Shown here piece after piece: positions 52,301 to 61,216 of a stretch of DNA of 64,000 bases (positions are counted from its first letter, which is position 1; every line of letters starts with the position of its first letter). The stretch is from Rodentolepis nana (Eukaryota > Platyhelminthes > Cestoda > Cyclophyllidea > Hymenolepididae), in NCBI GenBank assembly GCA_900617975.1, contig UZAE01012017.1, positions 1-64,000 on the forward strand, read 5' to 3'. The translations under genes were made by a program, and so were the position numbers. The notes under the pieces are model-generated. The model saw nothing but the letters and a program-made list of their open reading frames with translations. It had not been told where the DNA came from and made no database searches.

Positions 52301-55170
52301 ACAGACACCAAAACTTACAAGAGAGAATGAGCGAGAGCGAAAAAGGAGATACACGCGCGCACACACGTGCAGCAAGAAAGGAGGCAAGTGCGCCATTCAC
52401 GTGGACCACCAAGTGCGCACGTACCAGCCTAAATTATAATGCTCATTGGATAGTACGTGGACATTAAACCAATAGGATTACACATGCCTAAACAAGCCAC
52501 TCTGCTATTGACCAATCGATCATAAAGCACGTGGGATAATCATGATTCAAACATGCTCATTGGGGAGACACAACATCTAATTCATTTAAATACCCTCACA
52601 ATTACTGCATCCAAACGAAAATAAACCCTTACCAAGTTGTCTTCTGGTCCACGTGCTCCTGGATCGAAAATAACAGGTAACATGTTTAATGATCACCGAA
52701 ACTAATTTAAAGTAAGAGCAGTCATTGAAAATTTATTTTGAACAATTAAGAGTTCGTTACTATTTAATTAAGACACTATAGGGACCCAACCAGATGGATT
52801 TAGGATGTAAAATTTTAGAATCCCAAAAAATTTATTTCTCCATTTAACAATCGACTAAACCAATCAATAATCGCAATAACGATAAAAATTTAGTGATGAA
52901 TATATATATTTTAGAGATGAGGCATAGGCAATTCAAGGATGATTAAGATGAGAAGTTAAAGGTTTTCAAAGTCTATGTGGAGGGGGGGGGGGGGGGGGGT
53001 TCAAAATAGTGACAAATGATTATGTGGGCTATAGGTATTTTTTAGGTTCCAATTCGTCACAAAATACTTTCTGTTATTGTTACGCTACGCTAGCCTATTT
53101 GGATCAATTTACCTTAGAACACTTATTATGAGTAAATTGTAGTACCCATTCCCTTTCACCCTCAAATAGTCCCCATTTTCTCTCATTGAACTTGTGACAC
53201 TTCTGCTAAATTAGGTAGCCTGACTTGAATATGGAAACGGGAAAAGTAAAGACTTGAATTATAACAAGTTACGAACAGAACAACGCTGTATTATTATACA
53301 AGATCAGAGGAAACACCTATTTAACGGTACGAAAATCTTAATTCTACCAAAAAGTGAACTTTTAAAGACTACAATTTCATAATGAATTGAGATAAAAGTA
53401 ATAATAGGAAAAAATTCTGAAATGATTAAATATTAGTATTCGATTGGGCTTGCGATTTAAGAAAATCCCCAAATTTCAACAGCCAGTTTTGAGTGCCAAA
53501 CGCTTGATGTATGTCTACTTAAGCAGAGGCAATAAAATAAGCACTTAGGAAAGTGCTCGAGGTAAATAAACAGAAAAAATTGGTAGATAACCCCTACTGA
53601 CTATTTGTTAGTAATAACTAGAGATTCTAGTCAATAAATTCAGAAACTTTTGTATAAAAGTAGCATTTAACTAATAACATTTAGTCAAAAGTTCTTTCAC
53701 ATACAATTTTCAGGGAGAATTTGAAAAGAATGGAAACGATGATGTATTATAAAATACATGCCACGTATATTTGACCAAATAAGTAATGGTCATTCCGTAT
53801 CATACGTATTCTGTAACAGCTAATATAGTCTGAAGAAAAATGGCTTATCACGAACATAAATGAAATCCAGATAACATCGGGTTAAATGGATTTACTAATA
53901 TCCGATACTCTTGAAAGTGGACATGGGTAATAATTTAATCAACCAATTCCTAGAAGGATACAAAAATGTAAACCAACATCAACTATGATGGTTTTTCGCC
54001 TAAAACACTGAATAAAGCCTTTACACACATGATAATTTTAATAGAAGGAACTAAATTTATCGAATATGCTGCTTTATAAGGCATAACTAAATGCTTTTCG
54101 AACCAATATTTTGCTAAAAGTTCAATAAATTGCAACGCACAAACTCCTCCGAGTTATCAAACTAAATACGGTAGAAGAAAGAATAGCTGACTTTCCGAGC
54201 AAATAACAACGCCAATAGACTTAAGAACCAAGAAAAACAATAAAATACCTCTTAAATCGGGCGAAAAGATTAACCAATAAGTGCCTAAATTGTTATTTAG
54301 CATAAAAACGATTTTAGAAAGGTCTTCTAAAGATCCCTAAAGGATAAACTCCATAACCCATTCTCTAAGGAAATCATAGAATTCTTATAAAAGGATACAC
54401 ATAAACACCCAAAATGAACCAACTGGGAAATCAAATATTGCAGATCAATGTGGCTATTAGACAGATGAAAGCACCCACCAAATTTCAAGCCACTAGCTCG
54501 AGGTTGAGCAAGGTGGAAATGCTTTTAAATATCAAAAATCTTATAACTATTTGTCTATATTTCAGCTTTCTTACATTTATAGGCTGCATATCATTTCATT
54601 TCTTCTTGATTTGCATAATAAATCCTAATAAAACCTATTTAGTAAACAGGTCTTCATTTATTTTCATCCATCTGCAAATAAGTTTTATGCACGATTCAGG
54701 AATCCTCCCCTATTCAAATTTTATTTCCCACCTTGCTACATTGAAGTTTAGAAATCCGTAGGAGAATTCTGGTTTTGCTATTACTCTTTATTCCACCTGA
54801 TGGTTTTCAACTATCAAATTCTGATACAAGAATGAAAGTAACTTACAATATATTTCACGAAGGAGGGAAGGGTAGAAGTACGAGGGGACTGAGATTGACG
54901 GTGAGCATTTGGGAAATGCGGAGGAGTGAGAGGACGAGGTGAGGAGCATGGAGAGTTCAAAGAAGAAGGGACAGTTGGTAGGGCTTCCGGAGTGTGTGAA
55001 GACTGTGGACCCGGTACCATAATAAGGCGCAATGCGCGTCTTGCCTCTAACCGATCACTAACTTTAAGCAATGCAAGACTCTGATTTAGACCTGCCTGGG
55101 TAACCTCGTCTGTCAACCATCGGATGAAAAGTTCATCCATTTTCATTTTCAAAATTGGAGCAAAAGCCAT
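24344..55170 (-). CDS. PPP2R3: PP2A regulatory subunit B'' (PPP2R3A/B family)
   Basis: B'' subunits bind the PP2A A/C core and are calcium-sensitive through EF-hands; PR48/PR70 targets CDC6. Core exons, high to low coordinate: 35972-36628, 35271-35377, 34056-34158, 29999-30317, 29147-29195, 28866-28952, 26614-26908, 24344-24631. From 35377 they total 415 residues plus stop, all in phase. Landmarks: VPQFYIPMGRS, ACGCPLYWKRALF, SYEHFYVIYCKFWELD with an EF-hand loop DTNHDLIISKAD, MIDRIFSGAVTR, SDFVWFLLAEEDKRHP, a canonical EF-hand DLDGDGVLSLYE, FFDTFFNLPKYL, and a final exon with SDWDRYASDTYE and an acidic, Ser/Thr/Ala-rich tail. Upstream exons 38066-39090 and 54847-55170 are described separately. 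Family membership is secure. The choice between A and B paralogs leans to PPP2R3B because of the LKMKMDELF first exon. Confidence 0.93.
25392..25425 (+). repeat. (GT)n microsatellite
   Basis: GT repeat with one interruption (GTAT), in the last PPP2R3 intron. Shorter GT tracts occur near 11350 and 17727. Confidence 0.9.
29531..29570. repeat. Poly(C) run with an undetermined base
   Basis: About 40 bp almost entirely C, with one N. Its true length is probably unresolved. It reads as poly(G) in the PPP2R3 transcript. Confidence 0.9.
30318..34055 (-). other. PPP2R3 intron, 3.7 kb
   Basis: Contains the family B element at 33176-33407. The ORFs at 31036 and 32366 (plus) look like chance frames. 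Confidence 0.65.
33176..33407 (-). mobile_element. SINE-like retroposon, family B
   Basis: About 230 bp, flanked by an 11-bp duplication TCAGGAATATA (33165-33175 and 33408-33418). On the minus strand: a poly(G)-rich head, a body with TATAGCAGTTAATTAATAGC, then a tail GGGCTAATGATAAATATC through CCTGCCATTTGAAATAAATA that closely matches the family A tail. The body is unrelated to family A. It lies in a PPP2R3 intron. Confidence 0.82.
34217..34255. repeat. Poly(C) run with an undetermined base
   Basis: About 39 bp of C with one A and one N, roughly 60 bp upstream of the acceptor of PPP2R3 exon 34056-34158 in transcript terms. Confidence 0.9.
34491..34514. repeat. Poly(C) run with an undetermined base
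   Basis: 24 bp of C with one N, 240 bp from the previous run in the same intron. Confidence 0.9.
38066..39090 (-). CDS. PPP2R3: PPP2R3 long linker exon, Ser/Thr/Pro-rich
   Basis: An open frame of 341 codons ends at GAGAAACAA before a GTGAGT donor and joins in phase to the exon at 36628. Most of it is low-complexity Ser, Thr, Pro, Asn and Lys. One part (about 38560-38810) is less biased, with several cysteines around ACQRCPRAALTPSA. The upstream limit is a modest acceptor (AATAAG) next to an in-frame stop. It has no human counterpart of this length, so it is a lineage-specific linker or the start of an alternative N-terminus. The only good internal ATG lies near 38805. Confidence 0.7.
39330..39720. 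promoter_or_regulatory. CpG-richer block upstream of PPP2R3 linker exon
   Basis: About 390 bp visibly richer in CG dinucleotides (ACGCGC, GCGCTGCG, TATCGATCG) than the surrounding AT-rich intron, starting 240 bp upstream of the linker exon. It could be an alternative promoter. Short ORFs in it look spurious. Confidence 0.3.
40446..40755 (-). mobile_element. SINE-like retroposon, family A, copy 5
   Basis: Full-length reverse copy ending at CTATCGCACACCC, with a 10-bp duplication GAATTTTAAA at 40436-40445 and 40756-40765. It lies in the long PPP2R3 intron, sense to that gene. Confidence 0.88.
41302..41542 (+). repeat. Intronic repeat C, composite copy
   Basis: The first part (GAGCATCCAGACTGATAAACC to AGTTGGTG) recurs diverged at about 43743-43815. 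The second part (GAGTTAGGGCATT to CAGAATTCAGTCATTATAG) recurs at about 45503-45640. All are in the same orientation within 4.4 kb of the long PPP2R3 intron. Only this copy has both halves. Confidence 0.7.
43743..43815 (+). repeat. Intronic repeat C, first-half copy
   Basis: Matches 41302-41380 over GAGCATCCAAACTAATAAACC and AATAAGCACTTGGCA with scattered substitutions. The second half is absent. Confidence 0.6.
45503..45640 (+). repeat. Intronic repeat C, second-half copy
   Basis: Matches 41390-41542 over TCTCAAAATTGAACCACCCT, TTCCCAATGCTCTCAA and ACAGAATTCAGTCACTATAG. The first half is absent. Confidence 0.65.
46303..46334. repeat. (AT)n microsatellite
   Basis: About 16 uninterrupted AT units in the long PPP2R3 intron. 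Confidence 0.95.
47323..47606 (+). pseudogene. Possible frameshifted small ORF, unrecognised
   Basis: ATG at 47323 opens MVKRKLIRHLVALSSIGLDS and then stops. A second frame from about 47370 continues with coding-like composition (SDLHDYLNDNKTK to GFELLV) to a stop at 47606. Either a single shift joins them, or the second is an exon after the TATTGGTTTAG acceptor. It lies antisense in the long PPP2R3 intron. Function unknown. Confidence 0.25.
52047..52271 (-). CDS. Candidate small two-span membrane protein, unrecognised
   Basis: A 74-codon ORF with a strong start context (TACGTAACCATGG) encodes two hydrophobic stretches (about residues 12-34 and 37-60) separated by SGFSPLIG, and a polar C-terminal tail KHQSTDDASSGL. 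It is nested in the long PPP2R3 intron on the same strand, next to a locally CpG-richer stretch (52290-52420). I recognise no family, and no poly(A) hexamer follows closely. It could be a chance ORF; the composition and start context are the only support. Confidence 0.3.
   Translation of the reverse strand: MAIVFHLPPRIYQFLALQIVVYWAIVVGHIASGFSPLIGIPLLPLLVVQIILLIHIWTNLITKHQSTDDASSGL
54847..55170 (-). CDS. PPP2R3: PPP2R3 first coding exon (PR48/PR70-like N-terminus)
   Basis: The exon encodes 108 residues from ATG at 55170 and ends at a GTAAGT donor. Its start APILKMKMDELFIRWL closely parallels human PPP2R3B QPVLKMKVDELFLYWL; a Ser/Pro-rich stretch follows. A TTTATTTCAG acceptor lies a few bases upstream of the ATG, so an upstream non-coding exon or a trans-spliced leader is likely. 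It ends in phase 0, whereas the next recognised exon (acceptor near 39091) needs one leftover base, so a small exon is probably missing between them. Confidence 0.8.
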
Positions 55171-55210
55171 TCCGAAAATTAAATCTGAAATAAAATCCAA
55201 ACACAAATGT

Positions 55211-55240
55211 TTATTTTAAATGGCGGGTGTTTTGACAGTT
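55211..55240 (-). mobile_element. Tail-only fragment of the SINE-like family
   Basis: TTTATTTTAAATGGCGGGTG and TTTTGACAGTTATAAT match only the last 35 nt or so of the shared tail. It is severely 5'-truncated and lies about 40 bp upstream of the PPP2R3 start codon. Confidence 0.55.
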
Positions 55241-57628
55241 ATAATCAAATAAAAGAAAGAATATTTGTCATTTGAATAAATATATTAAATTAGGTAAGCC
55301 AGTGGATTATTAAAGGGACTTAATAATTCGTTAATGAGAATTCAGATGATGGATGTAATAAAATAAATTCATTACTGGACTTTAAATCAATGTGATTCCT
55401 AATAAATTTAAGACAACTGCAACTAAAACTACTGACCTGTTATTTTAAAGGATCTATCAACTAACCAAATAAGGATTGGCTAATTTGGCTCTCGCGGTAT
55501 TTTGGTGTTGCCAAGGTCAGTTCGTTAAAAGTTTTCTCTAGGTAATTGAACTTAATTAATTACCATATGTTCTAAACTATTTTGTGCTAGTATCATTTGA
55601 AATAATAAAGATGATTAATAAAAGAGGTACCTTTTATCATTTCAAAAATTTTAATGGTTTATACTAAATGGAAATATTAATAAAATTATAGGTATGTGAA
55701 CATAAATACAGATTCCAAGATCATCTGTTTGGAAAACTATGAAATTTATGGCACATATAAATATGATTACCTCTTGACGATATTATAATTCAAGGATCAT
55801 TCTCCCTATTATTGAAAATATTTCTGTCACTTTTTCCACTATGAAAATGAAAACTGTCTGGAATATGGGCCAATAGGTATTTAATAGTAAAATCACAAAT
55901 TTTGTCTGGTCGAGTACAGGAGACCTCGATGGCATTTCGAAACATAAACACTTTATGCACGCCGCGATGCCGAATGCTGTGTGCTGCCAATCGATGTTGA
56001 ACTCGGATTTTGCAGACTTAAATAATAAAACTTCCAGTAAACATGATTAAGACTTCTTGAGAAGTTCCATTAAGATTAATTTGAGACTAAAATTCTTTAA
56101 TTGGTTTGAACAGAATTGTAAACTGGTGATTAGAGTGTATACTTGCATTTTATTCTTACTCCCATTTAATTCACCTAGATTGAATAAAGTATGATTTGAT
56201 CGAAAAACAGAATAACAAGTCCGATTTTCTCAAGTCTTTTACATATATTATTTATCTGACAAAAAGCGGAAGGCATTATTCATTGGTGCATTACATTGGT
56301 TCGAGTTTTGCTTGTGCTCAACTGAGATTAAATTTACAGAGAAATTTTAGAGACTTAATCTTCGTAGACGACTTATGAAATTATTATAGTAAAGTGAGAA
56401 AAAATCTTGGTTCCGTTAATTTTATGGCATATTTTATATTCAGTGTTTTCTCAAGTTTCTTTCTCGTCATTGACTTCAGGTTATCAAGTAGGCTGAATTC
56501 AAAACCCTTTTGTGGGCATCGTAAACAGGAATACTGAACTCACTGAAGCTACTATAGTCTTAGGGGGCACCAGAGAGCACTCGAAATTTGAATATTATTT
56601 CATTCTAGGTCATTATTAGCCGCACGCTGATTTGCATTAGGAATTGTTTTAGGTGAGTATGATACTAATGGAGACTAAAGTAATCTATTTAGTGGAATTA
56701 AGAGAAATGGAGTGATAGATTCGTCATAAATAGGAGGAGGGTTTAATGAATTTTTTAGGACGTCTTCTATAAAGTTAGATTTTGTAACTTGGTGCTAAAT
56801 GACGCTCATTGTGTGAAAGGCATTTGATTAGGTTGACTTGGAACATATCACGTGAAAAGATGCATGCTTTATTGAAATCCTACCAAAGCTGACATATATA
56901 GCCACAATCTTTTAAGGCGAAATGGGTAGAAGAAAGGCGAAAATTCAAGACATCCAGGTTAAAGCGAACATTAAATTCAGACTATTTAAGTATTCCTCAG
57001 GGGAATTTATATATCTTTTTATCTTATAGGATGATGGAGGGTATCGGAAGGCTTCATCAGAACTACACCCTGTAGGTCACAAGCTGATCGTACTTAAGTA
57101 TGACATCAATTTTCTTAACAAATTGGGTTTCATGGAAATCAACATATAAGTTCATTTTTTGGTGAAATAATAGTTATTATTAGGCCCAAAAGATGCTTAA
57201 TGCCCCTCTTTATTAAGAAAATATACGTAATAGGCTTTCAACAGCTCTGTTTGACAAAAACGTGCCATTATACATGTTTTTTGTCTTAAAAGTATTTTTA
57301 AAATTATATTGATACCTTGCATTTTCCTACTGATTTATATTCTTCCGTGCATCATTCCAGAATTGAGTTTACTATTTCCATAAAGGAGCGCTATTAACTT
57401 TAGACCGAACCCAAGCCCGATGTTATTCGAATAAGCTCTCAAGACCAGGTCCCACAAGTCAGAAATGTTCCATTTAAACTCAAAGGATACCCATGTGACG
57501 CAAACGTAACTTCTTATGAAAGTTGTTAAATTTAATGCGTAATATCTGTTATATCCAAATTTGTTAGATTTGTTTTGTCAAAAATTTGAGATTCAAACTA
57601 TATTATTTAATAGTAATTTATTTACTAG

Positions 57629-58396
57629 GATGGCATTAGATATTTATCCCACTACAAAACGGGTTTAGTTGATAAATTAAGGGAATTCATGACAATTTGT
57701 TTTGCGGATGAAATTTCGACACCACTTTACCAAGTATTTAAAGGACGACTTTCTTGTGATCCCCGTGACGCAAGTCGAGTAATGAGTGAAGTTGAATTTG
57801 ACGTCTTATATAAGTTTCGACATGATCCTGTTAAAATGGCCTGTCATGTGCTCGAAACTTGCCGAAAATCCTTGCCGTTTAGACAAGCCTGTTGTCTTCT
57901 TGGCTCAGTATATAAACCTTATAAAGATATTGCATATGAGGATATGCTGAAACAATTATGCAACACCTGGTTCTCAGTGAATCCGGAAGAATTACAAAAG
58001 CTATGGCATATGAATGAGTATTTATTCCAGCATTTCTACGAAGGAAACGTATTGCGACCAGGGGCTCGCTTTTTGAAAATATCAGGGATGCATTGGGGAT
58101 ACAAATTCTGGGATTCGTATGGGAAGTCAATGTTCAATCTTGGGACAGAAATCTATTCAGAAAGTTTGAATTTCAGTACCCATGAATATGCCAGTGGTCC
58201 AGATAATGTATTATATAAAAAGTCTCACTTTTATGGTGTCAGCATCCCTTTTGAAATGAGTGCCATATTTCCGCTGGTTTGCTATAACTGGAGTTATCTT
58301 AACTTTACCTTGAAAGACGAACGGCTAAGACTTATTCTTAGGAGATCTTCTTCAGAGAGAGTATACACGGCTTATTTCCGTTTTTTTTACGTTTAA
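57629..58396 (+). CDS. Unrecognised protein, terminal exon of a multi-exon gene
   Basis: A TTTATTTACTAG acceptor at 57617-57628 opens 255 codons without a stop, ending TAA at 58394. An AATAAA follows at 58409-58414. Composition is that of a folded soluble protein: many aromatic and charged residues, ten or so cysteines, no signal peptide or membrane span. I could not place it in a family. Features to search with: DPVKMACHVLETCRKSLPF, YKPYKDIAYEDMLKQLC, LKISGMHWGYKFWDSYG. Possible upstream exons in matching phase are 56922-56957 (ATG, MGRRKAKIQDIQ; weak GTTAAA donor) and 57030-57071 (DDGGYRKASSELHP; GTAGGT donor). The first in-frame Met inside this exon is at 57689. It lies divergent to PPP2R3 exon 1. 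Confidence 0.75.
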   Translation, partial: DGIRYLSHYKTGLVDKLREFMTICFADEISTPLYQVFKGRLSCDPRDASRVMSEVEFDVLYKFRHDPVKMACHVLETCRKSLPFRQACCLLGSVYKPYKDIAYEDMLKQLCNTWFSVNPEELQKLWHMNEYLFQHFYEGNVLRPGARFLKISGMHWGYKFWDSYGKSMFNLGTEIYSESLNFSTHEYASGPDNVLYKKSHFYGVSIPFEMSAIFPLVCYNWSYLNFTLKDERLRLILRRSSSERVYTAYFRFFYV

Positions 58397-58408
58397 ATTT
58401 TGGATATT

Positions 58409-58414
58409 AATAAA
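58409..58414 (+). promoter_or_regulatory. Poly(A) signal of the unrecognised gene
   Basis: An exact AATAAA starts 13 nt after the stop at 58396 and is followed by T-rich sequence. It supports this exon being the real 3' end of a gene with a very short 3' UTR. Confidence 0.65.
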
Positions 58415-58706
58415 TTGATTTTATTAATTTGCATAATCATCTTCATTACGCTTCCGAATTAGAATCTAATTTAAAATCCTGAAGACCGCAAAATCGAAAA
58501 TTCTACCCTAATCGATTAGAAGCAAGGCTAGAATAAAGTTAATTACATAGAAGTAAAAATAACGAAGTATGAATTGTAACGCCAACTTTTATTTCATTAT
58601 GACCTTTGACCACTCTGATAAACAAATGGCACTTCAGAACCTTATCGATCTGTAATTGTAATATCTGATAAGTCTGGAGTTTCCCTATTTTTATATTTTA
58701 ACATGG

Positions 58707-59018
58707 AGGTGTGCGATAAACTTACCCCCACGTGGTGCACCCTGGGCAACTTATACTCATACTGCAAAAAGCCTATCAACCGGCAGTTGACTTCTGACTT
58801 CAACCTGCCATCACCCCACTGTATGTCATGTTTTACTACTTCCACAGTACTTACCTCGCATTTTTTCTACCTTTTCTACCTTTGTCTTTGAAACACTTCT
58901 GTCCCCCCCCGTCTCGACTTTTTGTCACTTTGATGTTCCTCCTCCTCTCTGCGAAGCCTGAAGTCAACTAAAGGGTTAATGATAACCATCAAGACACCTA
59001 CCATTTGATATAAATAAT
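58707..59018 (+). mobile_element. SINE-like retroposon, family A, copy 6
   Basis: Full-length copy from AGGTGTGCGATAAAC to GATATAAATAAT, with a perfect 13-bp duplication TATTTTAACATGG at 58694-58706 and 59019-59031. It lies between the unrecognised gene and the LTR element. Confidence 0.9.
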
Positions 59019-59355
59019 TATTTTAACATGGCATTTCATTTGTGTGTGTGTGTTCGCAAGTAACGTGATTCTAAATACTGGTAATTGCCATCTATTAACT
59101 ATTTTCAATTAACATATAGTAAATGTAGAGGCCCATTGTTATTACCAACTAAGGCGATTTTATTAATCTGTACCTATGCATAAAGCTTAGAAATATGGTA
59201 AATTTTAAAGTTAAAAATATGCCTTAAGGTACGTTCTTTTCTTGCGTATTTTATAAAAAAATGTACAAATTTTATTTTAATTTAAAAGTATTGCTACATC
59301 AAACAGGTCACCATTAAAAGGTTCCATATTTGGACCTTTAAAATGTGTGCAGATT

Positions 59356-60688
59356 GCTGGGCTATAGTTTAGCTGGTTCTGGGAGTCTGGCTAGATGTTG
59401 GAGAAACTGCCATAGGGATTTCTGAGTCAGTCGGGCTTTACTACCGTAGCAATCCGCTACAAATTGGTGACCCTGCCGTGACTGCCAAAGACTGACTTCA
59501 AACACTCAGCAGAGAAACAATCTCACACTGGCATCGCGATTTCCTCTTCGCATCCCTCAATGCACTCGGTGATCTCTTTTTGCTCAAATGATCACCTTCC
59601 GTCCGCTGTCGTTACCCACAACCTGTCAAATGCTGACTTCTTCCGCTCAACAGAGACACTATCTCTCTTTGGCGACGCGATTTTTCCTCACATCGCTCTA
59701 CTCACCTGATTGTTCCTTTCCGCACGAACGATCAACACCTCAAAGGCACTCCAACGCTCTCCTTTCACTTGTTATGACTCCCTCAAAACTCTCATGGAAG
59801 CAGGTAACAGCCGGAGCACGTCGCGTTTCGAAGGTTCATCTCTGCGAGACTCAAGGACCTCGTCCTTGTACACAATGAAAAATGACTGCCAAAGCACATT
59901 ATTCTTCGAAAGCCTACTCATACAGGTCCCCATCACTCTAACGCACTGCTTCGTTTCAACCGTCAAGCCGAGACCAATCGTCAGGCATGCACACGCCGAG
60001 AGATTTCGCACAATGGATTGTCGCAACCAAATATCCGATCAACAAGAACGCTGATCATAGATCGTTGCCTCTGGAGAAACATCCAACAGGATGCTCGTCA
60101 GTGGACCAAATACTGCCTCACTCATTCAGCCGGCAAGGTCCACAAGCATGCACGAAGTCCACAATCATGCTTCCTCCAACTCCGAAAATCCCGTCTCAGC
60201 AGTTCCAACACCTGTCCCATCTTACTCAAAAACCTGTTACACTAAGGCCAGAGATCTTCCTTGCCCTCTCAACTGGTGGATTTTATACATTAACTAATTA
60301 ACCAGCGTTTTCTTTACCTTGTAGCTCCCCACAAACCCTCTTGGGGGAGGGGGGGGGGAGTATTGCAGGACATGTTACCGCATTTACGCGCACCGTTACT
60401 AGGACGTGTGGCGTATAACTTACCGCGCAGACAACAGTACTGCGAGTGACAATTCAGAAGCCGCCATGTGTTTAATACTAAGCAGCCAAGCTGGATATGA
60501 CTAAGCTGCTTGTGTGAATACTTTTACCCACAATAAACTAACTAAATAAACGTGTTTTGTGCTATATGTCTGTTTTCTCTATAGCTGTACTTTAGCTTAG
60601 CTAGTTCTGGGAGTTTAGCTTGACGTTGGAGAATCTGCCACAGAGATTCTGAGTCAGTCAGGCTTTATTGGTGTAGCAATCCGCTACA
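59356..60688 (+). mobile_element. Decayed Ty3/gypsy-like LTR element, TRIM-sized
   Basis: The 3' part of one LTR (about 59356-59461) and a fuller LTR (about 60361-60688) share the block from GCTATAGTTTAGCTGG to CAATCCGCTACA as direct repeats. After the first comes TTGGTGACCCTGCCGTGACTG, a primer-binding site similar to the tRNA-Trp type I recall for CsRn1-group elements. Before the second is a G-rich purine tract (60343-60360). The frame at 60018-60245 resembles a Ty3/gypsy integrase zinc-finger region (IIDRCLWRNIQQDARQWTKYC, GKVHKHARSP), but it is stopped and surrounded by broken frames. The total is about 1.3 kb with no intact polymerase, so this is a non-autonomous or internally deleted copy. 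Confidence 0.8.
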
Positions 60689-61216
60689 TGGTACAGAAAA
60701 CCTTTAGTATCTTCTCAAATGATGTTTTGGTAGTTTTTAAGTATAAAATTATCAATTTATTTGACATTTTAATAAAAACATTCATTGTGCAGGGAATTTA
60801 TTCACGATAAAATAAATCATAGCATTCAGCTCTTAATTCAATTTTCTATTATATTTTAAGAAAGTTTATTTTAGAGTCTAATAAGTTAGATAATTAAATT
60901 TTTATTTTAAGAAATTTAAAATCACTTGTTTATCATTTTCACAACCCAAAGCTTTTTGAATTGGCGTCTAATCTATATTTCATGGTCAGCTACCGTATTG
61001 GATATTTAGTAAATCTTGCTACACTTCAATTACTTTCCCTTCATACTTATCTTTGCTTCAAATATTTTGTAACTTATTGCCTATGTATGTAATTATGCAT
61101 TACTTAACACAATGAATAGATGTGATATCTAAAATGAACTTAAATGTTTCACATGTGCTTTCAGTTGAAAATTAAAATCGCTTTATTCATGTGTTGTCTA
61201 ACTTAGTATCAATATT

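Larger units (their letters stand above)
39091..54846 (-). other. Long PPP2R3 intron or introns, 15.8 kb
   Basis: Holds family A copy 5, repeat C, the (AT)n tract, an 18-base G run at 52982-52999, and the weak ORFs at 47323 and 52047. The phase mismatch of its flanking exons suggests at least one undetected small exon. Confidence 0.6.

Noticed and set aside
54414..54761. 115-codon plus-strand frame
   Set aside because: AT-driven composition rich in Phe, Ile and Asn; no start context or homology; antisense in a PPP2R3 intron.
56196..56378. 60-codon plus-strand frame as an upstream exon of the 57.6-kb gene
   Set aside because: The nearby CACCTAG acceptor leads into a TGA in this frame, and no usable donor precedes its stop.
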